Counted from the stretch's first letter, positions 1 to 9,533 are shown. The stretch: 64,000 bases of DNA from Leifsonia sp. C5G2 (GCF_013359685.1 NZ_JABFMV010000010.1:101024-165023); one strand, 5' to 3'. Program-made: numbers and translations. The notes: generated by a model from the letters alone, not told the origin.

Positions 1-182
1 GCCGTGATGAGCAGGACGGCCTGAGAGGCGCCCTGCTCGGCGCGCCGCCGGAGGAGGGCCGCCAGGAGCGGCGCCCGCAGCCCGTCGGTCAGCGAGAAGT
101 CGGCGTCGCGCGCGGCCGAGGCGAGCGCATCGCCGAACGAGGAATCGCGCGCGAGCGCGCTGACCAGACCCTGCAGTATCAC
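1..182 (-). CDS. mfd: Transcription-repair coupling factor Mfd, N-terminal fragment (runs off left edge)
   Basis: Only the first 60 codons are inside the window. They begin at a GTG and read MILQGLVSALARDSSF and, near the edge, QAVLLIT, which looks like the start of actinobacterial Mfd. Mfd is the ATP-dependent translocase that displaces RNA polymerase stalled at DNA lesions and recruits UvrA. No helicase or UvrB-like motif is visible because the fragment is too short, so the call rests on N-terminal resemblance and on context: pth and rplY on the same strand are usual near neighbours of mfd in actinobacteria. The GTG start is supported by a TAGAAT hexamer 7 bases upstream, the leaderless pattern used throughout this window. 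Confidence 0.72.
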   Translation of the reverse strand, partial: MILQGLVSALARDSSFGDALASAARDADFSLTDGLRAPLLAALLRRRAEQGASQAVLLIT

Positions 183-189
183 TCGGTCG

Positions 190-195
190 ATTCTA
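190..195 (-). promoter_or_regulatory. -10 element of leaderless mfd promoter
   Basis: On the minus strand this reads TAGAAT, followed by 7 bases and the GTG start of mfd. The spacing places transcription initiation at or next to the start codon. Confidence 0.5.
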
Positions 196-230
196 CGGGG
201 GACCGCCGACAGGTCGAGGGGTGGGAGGGG

Positions 231-935
231 TCAGATCCAGCCCTCGAGGGCTTTCATGAAGCCGTCGTGGTCGTCGCGGTTGATGACGTGCCCGGAGCCG
301 GGCACGATCCGCACCTCGTAGCCGTCCTCCCGCAGCCGCTCGGCGAGCTCGGGCTTCACCAGCTGGGAGTTGTCGGCGAGCATGACGAGGGACGGCACGG
401 CCATCACCTCGGGCGCTCGCATCGCGGAGGGGGTTACGACCACGGGCAGCACCGCGCGGTCGAACGCTTTGAAGGTCTCCACCTCGATGGCGACGTCGGC
501 GGGATCCCAGCGCGGGTTGCGCTTGGCGATCCGGACCGCGGACTGCCGGGCGAGCGTCCGGAGGAACGCGGGCGCGAGCCACCGCTGGAAGCCGTTGGTC
601 GCCGGGCACGAGAACGCCGGGTCGACGTAGATGACGCGCTGCGGGTCGAGCCGCTCGACGACGAGGCTGACCGTGAGGCCGCCCAGGGAGTGGCCCATCA
701 CCAGTTCGGGTCGGGCGGGCACCGTGTCCACGATGTCCTGCGCCATGAGCTCGGCTGTGTACTCCGGGGTGCGCGGGCTGTGGCCGTGCCCGCGGAGGTC
801 GACGGCGATCACGTGGTACCCACGGTCTGCGAGTGCCGGTGCCACCCGGCGCCACGTGCGCGAGTCCGACATCACTCCGTGGACGAGGACGGCGTAGCGG
901 TCGCCGGTGCCCCACTCGCGCGTGTACAACTGCAT
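231..935 (-). CDS. Alpha/beta hydrolase, 234 aa
   Basis: Soluble alpha/beta-hydrolase fold protein of ordinary length. Visible in order are the oxyanion HG in VHGVMSD near residue 20, the D-R-G-H-G turn near 48-52, the nucleophile elbow GHSLGG with Ser83, an acid candidate Asp188 in LADNS and the catalytic His216 in GSGHV. The substrate cannot be read from sequence; esterase or C-C hydrolase roles are possible. A GTG nine bases further upstream (944) is in frame, but it overlaps the TACCGT -10 element, so the ATG at 935 is preferred. It lies between mfd and the surface-protein operon and has its own promoter. Confidence 0.85.
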   Translation of the reverse strand: MQLYTREWGTGDRYAVLVHGVMSDSRTWRRVAPALADRGYHVIAVDLRGHGHSPRTPEYTAELMAQDIVDTVPARPELVMGHSLGGLTVSLVVERLDPQRVIYVDPAFSCPATNGFQRWLAPAFLRTLARQSAVRIAKRNPRWDPADVAIEVETFKAFDRAVLPVVVTPSAMRAPEVMAVPSLVMLADNSQLVKPELAERLREDGYEVRIVPGSGHVINRDDHDGFMKALEGWI

Positions 936-942
936 GCCGGTC

Positions 943-948
943 ACGGTA
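943..948 (-). promoter_or_regulatory. -10 element (leaderless) of the hydrolase gene
   Basis: Minus strand TACCGT, 7 bases from the ATG at 935. It fits TANNNT and decides the start choice against the GTG at 944. Confidence 0.45.
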
Positions 949-982
949 CGCGGGCGGAGTGGGACTTAGCAGGGAGCTGCCT

Positions 983-1029
983 GCGGCTCCGCCGGAGGGC
1001 GACCGGGAATCGCCTTTGAGCGGAGCCGC
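983..1029. terminator. Stem-loop downstream of the surface-protein operon
   Basis: The 10-bp arms GCGGCTCCGC and GCGGAGCCGC enclose a 27-base loop that itself can pair (GGCGA with TCGCC). It lies 9 bases beyond the stop codon of the DUF11-like gene on the minus strand. There is no clear U-tract, so the terminator role is inferred from position. Confidence 0.4.
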
Positions 1030-1037
1030 CGTGCCCG

Positions 1038-1787
1038 TCAGACGCGATGGCTGTCCCGAGCGGCCAGGTCGGCGCGAGAGTCGTCGACGGTCTGCGCCGC
1101 CGTTCCGGTTCGCCCGTCCGGATCCGTCGGTCGCCCGCGGTGGGCCGCATGGGACGCCGCGCGACGTCGCCGGCGCCGGATCAGGAGAAGTGCCGCGTAC
1201 GCGATCGCTGCCACGACGAGGAGCGCACCGGCGACACCCGCCCACAGCCACCATTCCGCCGAGGATCCGGCGGTGGACTTCGGCACAGGACTGCTGCCGG
1301 GCTCCGCCACCCCGGGAATCCGGTCGGCATCCGAGGAGAGGACCACGGGCGGTGCAGCGGAATCGTCGCTCAGGTAGAACCCGGCCAGGGTGGTCACCCT
1401 GGTGAGGTTCTTCGGGATGGTCCCGATGCGCACGGTGGCGGTCCGCTTCACGGATGCGCCCGGCTCGACCGTGATGTCATCCCACGACGCGGTCGTGTCG
1501 GTCAGCTTGGCCTCCGGCTCCGCCTTGGTGACCGTGCCGTAGCCCGGCGCGGTCAGCGTCACCCGACCGCCGACGGCCTCGGACCCCTGGTTGCGGAACT
1601 CGACCGTGTAGGTGGTGTCGCTGTCCGGCGACACCTGGTCCCCGTCGTTGCTGATCTGGATCGAGAGCCCGGGCGGAGGCGCGTCCGCCAACGCGGCCGG
1701 GGCGGCGCCGCCCAGGAGCACCCCCGCCGACGTGACGGCGAGAGCACCCCCGGCCAGGCCTCGGAGCAAGCGTGTCGAAACTGTCAT
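1038..1787 (-). CDS. Secreted, membrane-anchored DUF11/CARDB-like protein, 249 aa
   Basis: Predicted exported protein. It has a Sec signal peptide (residues 1 to about 34, cleavage near AALA-D), one Ig-like DUF11/CARDB-type beta-sandwich at about 40-150 with the characteristic TYTVEFRNQG, a Pro/Ser linker, a transmembrane helix at about 178-203, then a run of six Arg and a 40-residue polar cytoplasmic tail. It has no LPXTG-like motif, so anchoring is by the helix. The ATG at 1787 is chosen because GAAGGGA lies at Shine-Dalgarno distance. It starts 32 bases after the stop of the giant repeat protein and is almost certainly co-transcribed with it. It may dock or organise the long surface protein; that role is inference. 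Confidence 0.82.
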   Translation of the reverse strand: MTVSTRLLRGLAGGALAVTSAGVLLGGAAPAALADAPPPGLSIQISNDGDQVSPDSDTTYTVEFRNQGSEAVGGRVTLTAPGYGTVTKAEPEAKLTDTTASWDDITVEPGASVKRTATVRIGTIPKNLTRVTTLAGFYLSDDSAAPPVVLSSDADRIPGVAEPGSSPVPKSTAGSSAEWWLWAGVAGALLVVAAIAYAALLLIRRRRRRAASHAAHRGRPTDPDGRTGTAAQTVDDSRADLAARDSHRV

Positions 1788-1819
1788 GATTCCCTTCACC
1801 GATTTCTTCCGCGCGCTCG

Positions 1820-4800
1820 TCACGCTTCGCCGGTACGACGGCGGCGGACCCACAGCACGACGCCCAGTCCGAGGACCGCGGCCCCCAGGCCGAGGCCGGC
1901 CAGGATGCCCGACAGCTGCGCTCCTGTCTTGGCGAGCACCGCTGCGGCCGGAGTCGCGTCGATCTGCACCGTCACCTGGCAGTCCGGGTCCTCCGACGCC
2001 GGCGGACAGTTGCCCCCGGTGTCTCCCGGCGTCACGACGATGTTCTTCGCCGTGCCCGCGGTGGTCTGCACGATCGTGACCGAGTAGGTCACGGTCACCG
2101 ACTTCCCCGCCTCCAACGGCCCCGACCACGACAGGATCGGCGCCTGATAAGTGGCGCCCCCGGTCGCGTCCCCGTTGTACTTCGCGACTGCCAGCACCTG
2201 CGACAGGTCATCCGTGAACGACGCCGGGTCCTCGGCCGTGTAGTCGACCGCACCGATGTTGGTCACCGTGACCGCGTAGGTCAGCACAGCACCTGCAGCA
2301 CCGCTCTGTTGCGACACCGTCTTCTTCACCGCGAACGCCTGCGGATCGATCCGGCTCTCGCACTCGACCTGAGGGTTGCACAACCCGTCCGGTCCTGGCA
2401 CCGCCACGTTCACGAGCGGCTGCTCCGGATCGAGCTTGGGGTTCAGCTTCACCTGGTAGGTGACCGACACCTCGCCGTCCACCGGCAACGCGCCCGACCA
2501 ACTCAGAATGTTGCCGTTCAGGTTCGCCCCGCCGGTCGCACTCCCCTCCACCTTCAGGCTCTCGGGCAGCACCTCCGCGTTCTTCATGACCTGAGTCAGG
2601 TCGTCCGTGAACGAGGCCGGCTTGTCCTCCGTGAAGGGCACCTGGCTCGTGTTCGCCACGCGAATCGTGTAGGCGACCACATCGTTCGGGTGCGCCACTC
2701 CCGACGGCGACGAGGTCTTCGCGACCGCATACGACCCGACATCGGTCCTGGTCGAGCAGTTCGCGGGGCACGCTCCGCCCGGGCCGTTCGGAACCACAGT
2801 GTTGACCATGGCGCCGTCTCCGGCATCCGCACCCGTTGTGGGCGGCTTCACCTTCACCTGGTAGGTGACCTGGACGATGTCCCCACCCGCGACATCACCT
2901 TGGGCAGCCAGCGGCCCGGACCAGCGCAGTGTCATTCCGTCGAGAACCGCGCCACCGGTGATGGAGCCCGGCACGAGCTCGCCGTCCACGGCGTCGTCCA
3001 GCACACGCGACAGGTCGTCGGCGAAGGAGGCCGGCTTGTCCGTGGTGTACGCCACGTCCCCCGTGTTGGTGACCTGGATCGTGTACATCAGCGTGTCACC
3101 CGGGTAGGCGCTCGTCGAGGACACCGCCTTGTCCACGCGGTACGAACCGCGCGGGATGATCTCGGAGCAATCCGGATCCGTGGAGCCGGGCTCGCAGTTG
3201 CCTCCCGGGGATTCCGTCACCACGGCGTTCACCAACTGGGTCGCCGGGGTCGCGTCCTCGTCCACCTTCACCTGGTACTGGATCTTCACCTCGCCCGGCG
3301 CGGGGAGTGCCCCCGACCACGAAAGCACGTCTCCCGTCACGGCGGCGGTGCCCGCTCCGCCCGGCTCGGTGATCACCGAGCCGGGAACCAGCTTGGCGTG
3401 CGAGAACACGTCGGACAGATCGTCCGTGAACCTCACCGGCTCTGCCGCCGTGTAGTCGACCCGACCGGTGTTGGTGACCGTGATCGTGTAGGTGACGATC
3501 CCGCCGGGCAGGATCTCGCCGGTGTCCGCCTGCTTCACCGCCTGATACTGCTGGACGTCGGTGATCACCGGAGGAGGACAGGTGGCGTTGACGCAGCCAC
3601 CGCCGTCACCGGTCGGGACCACCGCGTTCGTTAGACGCAGGTCGCCGGTTGTCGGCTTCGACACCTGCAGCTGATAGGTCACGTTCACAGTGGAGCCCGG
3701 CTGCCCGGACTTGGGCAGCGCGCCCGACCACGTCAACACGTTGCCGGTGAGGACCAGGTCCGGACTCAGTGGCGTCACCACGAACCCGTCGTCCAGGATC
3801 TCGGACAGGTCGTCCTCGAACTTCGCCACGTCCTGCCCTTGGCCTGTGTAGTCGACCTGCCCGACGTTGGTGACCTGCACCGTGTAGGCCACCTTGTCAC
3901 CCGGATAGACGCTCGCCCTGTCCACGCTCTTGTTGACCGTGTACGCCTTGACGTCGTCCGTCACGGAGCACGCGTTCGGCGCGATGCAGTCACCGCCCGA
4001 GCCCTCCGGTGCCACGACGACGTTCTTCAACGAGCCGTTGCCCGGCAGCTTGCCGTCCACCGGCCCCTTGACCGTGACGGTGTACTCGAGCGGAAGCGTC
4101 TGGTTGACGCCGAGGGCGCCCGACCAGGTCAGCTTCCTCGTCGCCTCGTCGTAGCTCATGCCCGTTGGGAGGTTCGCCACGTCGAGAGTGGCGTCATCCA
4201 CCACGTCGGACAGGTCGTCCTCGAAGGTCGCCGGGTCGGCGTCGGTGTACGGATCCTGCCCGGTGCCGGTCAGCTCCACCCGATAGGTCACCGTGGCGCC
4301 CGGCGTCACGGGACCCTGCGCGTCCGAGCTCTTCTGGACCGTGTACGCCTGAAGCTTCGTGGTCGTCGCGCACCCGTCGACGGTGGCGCACCGGTACCCC
4401 GGCGGCGGGGACACCACGTTGCGCAGCGCCCCATCTCCGGTCACGGTGTCGTTCACCGTCACCCGGTAGGTGAACTCCACATGGTCCTGCGCGGGAACGG
4501 CACCCGACCAGTGCAGGATGTTGTTCTCATCCACCGTCACGCCCGCGGGCAGCGACGCCGTGTCGACGCGCGCGTCATCCACCACGTCCGACAGATCGTC
4601 CGTGAGCGAGGCCGGCTTGGCCGCCGTGTAGGGAACCGTGCTCGGGTTGTCCACCCGAACGGTGTATTCGACCGTGTCCCCCGGACGCGCTGTGGTGGTG
4701 TTCACCGACTTCGACACGGTGAACACTCCGACCTCGGTCGAGGTTTCACATGAGGTCGGGGAGAGGCAGGAGCCGCCCGCGGAGCCGGGCGACACCACGT

Positions 4801-7800
4801 TGCCGAGCACCCGGTCCGCGCCCGGCTGCGCCGGAGCGTCCACCTTCACGTCATAGGTGATCTCGACCGTGTCGCCGTCCTCCCCCTTCGGCGCGAGTGC
4901 GCCTTCCCAGGTCACGGTGTTTCCGGAGACCTGAGCGCCGCCCGTGACGCTGTCCTCGACGATCTGGGCATCATCCACAAGCGCCCGGAGATCATCCACG
5001 ATCGTCGCCGGCGCATCCGGCACGGTGTACCCCTCGGAGCCCACGCTCTTCACCACGATGGTGTAGCGCAGCACATCGCCCGGGTATGCCGTCGTCGACG
5101 ACACACTCTTCTCCACCGTGTACCCGCGCACCTTTGTCGTGGTCTCGCAGGTCGCCGGGGCAGGGCTGCACAGGAAGGCAGGCGGCGGGGTCACGATGTT
5201 CTTCAGGATCCCGTTTCCGGTCACCGGGTCGTTCACAGTAACCGTGTACGTCACGTCCACGCTGGACTGGGCCGGCAGCGCGTCCGCCCACGACAGGGTG
5301 CGGGTCGCCGGGTCGTAGGTGGTCTGGGCCGACAACGAGGTCAGGTCCAGTTCGGCGTCATCCACCACATCCGACAGATCGTCCTCGAAGGTCGCCGGCA
5401 CCTGCCCGGTGAACGGGACCAACCCGTTGTTAGTCACCTTCACCGTGTACGTCACCGCCCCACCCGGAACCACCGGCCCGGGCGACGCCTGCTTGGAGAT
5501 CACCAACGAGGAGATATCCGTGGTCGTCGCACACGACGTCGCCGTCAGACACTCACCACCCGGCGCCGTCGGGGCCACCCGGTTGATCAACGTGCTGTCG
5601 CCCCGCCCGTCCGGCTTCTCGCTCACCTTCACCTGGTAGGTGATCAGCGCCGTGTCCCCCGCGTTTCCGGCTGCGGCCAGTTCCCCCGCCCAAGACAAGG
5701 TATTCCCGCTCAAGGTGGCCGCACCGATGTCCGCAGTCACGGACCCCGGCACCAGCGCGTTGTCCGTCACGTCATCGAGCACCCGGGTCAGGTCATCGGT
5801 GAACGACGCCTCATCCGGCGCCACGTAGGGCCGATCGCTCAGATTCGCCACCTGCACCGTGTACGTCAGCACGTCACCCGGGTGCGCCGTCGTCGAGGAC
5901 ACCAGTTTGGACACCGCGAAGCGCTGCTGCGGAATCGTCACCTCGCAATCGGGATCCACCGCACCCGTCGCGCAGTTGCCGCCCGGCGTGGTCGTCGTCA
6001 CCACATTCGTGAGGGTCTGATCCCCCGTCGCCGGTGTGTTCACGGTCATCGTGTAGCTGATCGTCACCGAGTCGCCCACCGGCAACGCGCCCGACCACGA
6101 CAGGGTGTCGCCGCTCACCGTCACCGTTCCCGCGCCCACCGGATCGATGGCCGCGTCGCCGTTGTAGGCAGCGTCATCCGTCACCTGCGACAAATCGTCC
6201 GTGAACGAGGCCGGGTTCGCCGCGGTGAAGTCCACCGCTCCCGTGTTGGTCACGGTGATCTCGTAGGGCACCACCGCGCCGGCGACGACCTGCTGCGTGG
6301 TCGAGCTCTTCTTCACATGGAACTGCGCCACCGGTGTCGTCGTCGTGCACGTCGCCGTCGGATCGCACCACGACCCTGCCGGCGGGATCACGACATTCGT
6401 CAACAGGTGATCGCCCTCGTTCGGGGCGTCGACCTTGACCTCATATTCCACGTCGACGAACTGGCCGACCGGGACTGCGCCCGACCAGGAGAGAGTGGTT
6501 CCGGACAGGACCACATCGGAGGGCAGCGTCTCCGTCACCACGCGCGCGTCATCCAGGACATCTTTCAGGTTGTCCGTGAACGATGCCGGATCCGCAGCCG
6601 TGAACGGCACCTTGCCCATGTTCGTCACCCGAACCGTGTACTTCACCACACCACCCGGCAGCACCGTCGCCGGTGACGCCGACTTCGAGACCATGAACGC
6701 CCTCACTGGCGTCGTCGTCGTGCAGGCGGCGGTCGTCGAACAGTGCCCGCCCACCGTGGCGGTAGGAACCACCACGTTCGTGAGCGTCCCGTTCCCGGTC
6801 ATCGGACTGTTCACCGTCGCGGTGTACCGCAGCACGAGCGGCTGCCCGCCAGCCGGAAGCGCGCCCGACCACGACAGTTTCCTCGTGGCCGCGTCGTACG
6901 TCATGCCCGGCGGCAGTGTCGACTCGTCCAGCGTGGCGTCATCCACCACCGCCGAGATGTCGTCGGTCAACGACGCGGGCTCATCCTCCGTGTAGGGAAC
7001 GCCACCCGTATTCGTGACCGTGATCGAATAGGTCAGCTCCTGGCCCGGCGTCGCCGCGTCCGTGTTCACTTCCTTGCGGACGGAGAAGCCCTTCACTGTG
7101 TTGGTGGTCGTACACTGATCCGGCAGGCACCGCGGCTCCTTCGGCACTACAACGTTCTTCAGGGTCGAGTTCTTCCGCAGATCCTCCGGCTGCACGACCA
7201 CCGAGTAGGTCACCTTGGCGGTCAGGCCGCCACCCAGCGACCCGGAGACGTGCAAGACGTTGTCGGAGTCCAACGACACCGTCACACCCGGCGTATCGGA
7301 GGTGGGGCCGGAGACCAGCCGCGCATCGTCCAGCACGTCCGAGAGGTCGTCCTCCGAATCGACCTTCCCGGCGCCGAGGCCGAGGTTCTCGAATGTCAGG
7401 GTGTAGTCGATCTGGTCGCCCACGACCACCGCGGAGTCCGTCGGCGGATTCGACGTCTTCGACACCACGATGTTCGAGACGAAGTTGACGGTGCACACCG
7501 GATTCGTGGTCTCACACGTGGGGGGCGGAGTGCCGCCCGTGTCGACGACGAAGTTGGCCAGCGTGTCGCTGTCCCGCTCACCGTCCGGACGCACCTTGAC
7601 GGTGTACGTCACCGACACCGATGTGTTCGGCTGCAGAGTACCCGTCACCGTGTACCGACCGTTGGACAGTCCGGACACCGACAGGGCCGGATCGTCCGTC
7701 GTCGGCGTCTTCGTGACCGACGCACCCTCCAGAACCGCCGAGAGGTCGTCCTGCTTGTTCACCGCGACCGGTGCGTTGCCCTGGTTCGTGAACGTTACCG

Positions 7801-9406
7801 TGTAGTTCAGCTCCTGGTCCGCCTTCACGGCCGAACCGGACGCCGGATCGACCGACTTGGTCACGACGAGGTCCCCCACTTTGTGGTTCGTCGTGCACTC
7901 ATCCGGAGCACACGTGCCTGTACCCGGGTCCGGGATCACCACGTTCACCAGATCGCTGTTGGCGCGATCGGCCTTCGCCTTGACCTGTACCGAGTACGTC
8001 ACCGTCGCCGACGTGCCCGCCGCCAACGCGCCCGTCACACGGAGCATGTCGTTCGAGGCGAGCACCGCTGACAGCCCGTTCGTGGCCGTGATCGAGCCCA
8101 CCATCGCGGCATCGTCGAGGACATCGGACAGATCGTCGGTCGAGTCGACCGGGCCCGCACCGGTGCCCGAGTTCGTGTATGTCAGCGTGTACTCCACCGT
8201 CTGACCCGGCTCGACAGCCGCACCCGAGGCGGGGTTCGACGACTTGGTGATAGTGATCGCCGGTACGGTGACCACCCCGGTGACCCGGGCGGTCTCCTTG
8301 ATCGGGAACGACTGCGTACCGCCGAAGTTGTCCGCACGGTCATCAACACCGATGCCGAAGTAGGCGTCAGTCAGCCAGGAGAAGGCGGAGACGGGGCCCA
8401 CGTTGACATCGCTGAGGACGAGCGTCCCGTTGGACCAGAGGCTGGCGTAGACATTGGTGCCGTCTGTGCGGAACTCGGCTTCCATGTTGTACCACTGGTC
8501 GTCTGGTGTGGTGGCAGGAATGCTCGCAATGTCGTGGCTATCCGTACCGTCAAATACGCGAATGTAGGTGACGTTGGTGCTCCGACCGATGAGAATCGAA
8601 CCAAATCCAGGCGGCGGCGACCCCAAGGGAGCCCCAGCCACGGAGGAGCCGATCCACAGATAGCTTTCATTGGTGTCGCGCGCGAGCGCTGCACGGTTGA
8701 AAAAGTCAGCCGACAGGCGGAGCGGTCCGTCGTTGAGATCGACCGTGTCGGCGCGGGAAAGCCACGTGCTGATCTGGGAACACGCGACAGTTCCGGGCCC
8801 GCTGCAGGGGGTCGTCGGGAGGTTGCCGCCGAAGAACGATTGGGTTCCGCCCACCCCGGTCCCCTCTTCTACTCCCCAATCGTCGGTGGCCGCATCCGGT
8901 GTGAGCCCCGGCGGGGCTACTCCCACTCCGGGCGTCACGTCGTCGAAGGTGTAGTCGGCCAGCACTTCACCGTCCGCACTGATGGTGTACGAGAAATCCA
9001 CCGGCCCCGAGAAGCCCGGGTTAGGGGTGAACGTCAGCGTCTTGTTCGCGTTCAGAACGACCGTGCCGCCCGTCACCGCTACCGATCCCCCCACGACGAT
9101 TGCCGTGCCGTTGATCGCCGAGATGGTCACGCCGGTGTACTTCGACAGGTCCCCGTCATTGCCCAGGACGTCGATCGTGGTCGCCTGCCCTTGCGGTGTG
9201 GTGAAGGTGTCGTCCTTCAAAGTCGGCGACGACGCCGCAGCCGCGGGAGAAGCCGACTTCGCGGCTGCGGTTGTGGCGGCGTCCGAGAAGTACTGGGGGA
9301 AGATCATCGCCCCGACCAGAGCACCGATGGCGGCGCAGGCACCTACGGAGAGGGCGATGTTCCAGGCCCTCGCGCGCCGGGAACGCGGTTTGAGTTCACG
9401 CATCAT
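1820..9406 (-). CDS. Giant repetitive cell-surface protein, 2,528 aa, 16 DUF11-type repeats, LAKTG sorting signal
   Basis: Very long surface-protein candidate. Residues 1-35 hold a basic stretch (KPRSRRARAW) and a hydrophobic export helix. Residues about 50-145 resemble a cadherin/Big-type domain, and about 150-370 a jelly-roll, lectin-like region. From about 384 to 2,480 there are 16 tandem repeats of about 130 residues, each with a K(S/A) start, a Y-T-hydrophobic-T-V-x-N-T-G-like strand, a DDLSDVLDD-like acidic motif and a closing Cys pair before a (T)TT segment. The C-terminus is LAKTG (2491-2495), a hydrophobic helix and RRRR, the layout of a sortase substrate of the LAXTG type used by class E sortases. 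The repeats suggest a stalk-like adhesin. Two adjacent ATG codons (9406, 9403) could both start it; the start lies inside the end of a leader ORF, implying coupled translation. No sortase gene is in the window. Confidence 0.88.
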   Translation of the reverse strand: MMRELKPRSRRARAWNIALSVGACAAIGALVGAMIFPQYFSDAATTAAAKSASPAAAASSPTLKDDTFTTPQGQATTIDVLGNDGDLSKYTGVTISAINGTAIVVGGSVAVTGGTVVLNANKTLTFTPNPGFSGPVDFSYTISADGEVLADYTFDDVTPGVGVAPPGLTPDAATDDWGVEEGTGVGGTQSFFGGNLPTTPCSGPGTVACSQISTWLSRADTVDLNDGPLRLSADFFNRAALARDTNESYLWIGSSVAGAPLGSPPPGFGSILIGRSTNVTYIRVFDGTDSHDIASIPATTPDDQWYNMEAEFRTDGTNVYASLWSNGTLVLSDVNVGPVSAFSWLTDAYFGIGVDDRADNFGGTQSFPIKETARVTGVVTVPAITITKSSNPASGAAVEPGQTVEYTLTYTNSGTGAGPVDSTDDLSDVLDDAAMVGSITATNGLSAVLASNDMLRVTGALAAGTSATVTYSVQVKAKADRANSDLVNVVIPDPGTGTCAPDECTTNHKVGDLVVTKSVDPASGSAVKADQELNYTVTFTNQGNAPVAVNKQDDLSAVLEGASVTKTPTTDDPALSVSGLSNGRYTVTGTLQPNTSVSVTYTVKVRPDGERDSDTLANFVVDTGGTPPPTCETTNPVCTVNFVSNIVVSKTSNPPTDSAVVVGDQIDYTLTFENLGLGAGKVDSEDDLSDVLDDARLVSGPTSDTPGVTVSLDSDNVLHVSGSLGGGLTAKVTYSVVVQPEDLRKNSTLKNVVVPKEPRCLPDQCTTTNTVKGFSVRKEVNTDAATPGQELTYSITVTNTGGVPYTEDEPASLTDDISAVVDDATLDESTLPPGMTYDAATRKLSWSGALPAGGQPLVLRYTATVNSPMTGNGTLTNVVVPTATVGGHCSTTAACTTTTPVRAFMVSKSASPATVLPGGVVKYTVRVTNMGKVPFTAADPASFTDNLKDVLDDARVVTETLPSDVVLSGTTLSWSGAVPVGQFVDVEYEVKVDAPNEGDHLLTNVVIPPAGSWCDPTATCTTTTPVAQFHVKKSSTTQQVVAGAVVPYEITVTNTGAVDFTAANPASFTDDLSQVTDDAAYNGDAAIDPVGAGTVTVSGDTLSWSGALPVGDSVTISYTMTVNTPATGDQTLTNVVTTTTPGGNCATGAVDPDCEVTIPQQRFAVSKLVSSTTAHPGDVLTYTVQVANLSDRPYVAPDEASFTDDLTRVLDDVTDNALVPGSVTADIGAATLSGNTLSWAGELAAAGNAGDTALITYQVKVSEKPDGRGDSTLINRVAPTAPGGECLTATSCATTTDISSLVISKQASPGPVVPGGAVTYTVKVTNNGLVPFTGQVPATFEDDLSDVVDDAELDLTSLSAQTTYDPATRTLSWADALPAQSSVDVTYTVTVNDPVTGNGILKNIVTPPPAFLCSPAPATCETTTKVRGYTVEKSVSSTTAYPGDVLRYTIVVKSVGSEGYTVPDAPATIVDDLRALVDDAQIVEDSVTGGAQVSGNTVTWEGALAPKGEDGDTVEITYDVKVDAPAQPGADRVLGNVVSPGSAGGSCLSPTSCETSTEVGVFTVSKSVNTTTARPGDTVEYTVRVDNPSTVPYTAAKPASLTDDLSDVVDDARVDTASLPAGVTVDENNILHWSGAVPAQDHVEFTYRVTVNDTVTGDGALRNVVSPPPGYRCATVDGCATTTKLQAYTVQKSSDAQGPVTPGATVTYRVELTGTGQDPYTDADPATFEDDLSDVVDDATLDVANLPTGMSYDEATRKLTWSGALGVNQTLPLEYTVTVKGPVDGKLPGNGSLKNVVVAPEGSGGDCIAPNACSVTDDVKAYTVNKSVDRASVYPGDKVAYTVQVTNVGQVDYTGQGQDVAKFEDDLSEILDDGFVVTPLSPDLVLTGNVLTWSGALPKSGQPGSTVNVTYQLQVSKPTTGDLRLTNAVVPTGDGGGCVNATCPPPVITDVQQYQAVKQADTGEILPGGIVTYTITVTNTGRVDYTAAEPVRFTDDLSDVFSHAKLVPGSVITEPGGAGTAAVTGDVLSWSGALPAPGEVKIQYQVKVDEDATPATQLVNAVVTESPGGNCEPGSTDPDCSEIIPRGSYRVDKAVSSTSAYPGDTLMYTIQVTNTGDVAYTTDKPASFADDLSRVLDDAVDGELVPGSITGGAVLDGMTLRWSGPLAAQGDVAGGDIVQVTYQVKVKPPTTGADAGDGAMVNTVVPNGPGGACPANCSTRTDVGSYAVAKTSSPSGVAHPNDVVAYTIRVANTSQVPFTEDKPASFTDDLTQVMKNAEVLPESLKVEGSATGGANLNGNILSWSGALPVDGEVSVTYQVKLNPKLDPEQPLVNVAVPGPDGLCNPQVECESRIDPQAFAVKKTVSQQSGAAGAVLTYAVTVTNIGAVDYTAEDPASFTDDLSQVLAVAKYNGDATGGATYQAPILSWSGPLEAGKSVTVTYSVTIVQTTAGTAKNIVVTPGDTGGNCPPASEDPDCQVTVQIDATPAAAVLAKTGAQLSGILAGLGLGAAVLGLGVVLWVRRRRTGEA

Positions 9407-9485
9407 GAGCAGCGCACCCCCGCCCGAGCAACCGACCGAGAGCGCTGCCGACGCTCTCTGCTGGGGGATCCTGATGACGTGCCAT
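9396..9485 (-). CDS. 29-aa leader ORF, translationally coupled to the giant surface protein
   Basis: Short ORF starting MARHQDPPAE and ending GCAAHDA. It has the best ribosome binding site in the region (GAGGAAA, 6 bases before ATG), whereas the giant gene has no convincing one. Its last codons read GCTCATGATGCGTGA, so the two candidate ATG starts of the giant gene lie just before its stop codon in another frame. Ribosomes finishing the leader would be placed on the downstream start. I know no family for the peptide. It could instead be a chance ORF whose Shine-Dalgarno serves a different start. Confidence 0.5.
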   Translation of the reverse strand: MARHQDPPAESVGSALGRLLGRGCAAHDA

Positions 9486-9533
9486 GATGAATTTCCTCGG
9501 AATACGGGCCTCGGATGCGCACAGACTAGGGAG

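Noticed and set aside
1038..1787. Sortase anchoring of the small DUF11-like protein
   Set aside because: There is no LPXTG or LAXTG motif before its helix, and the tail after the helix is 40 residues, too long for a sorting signal.
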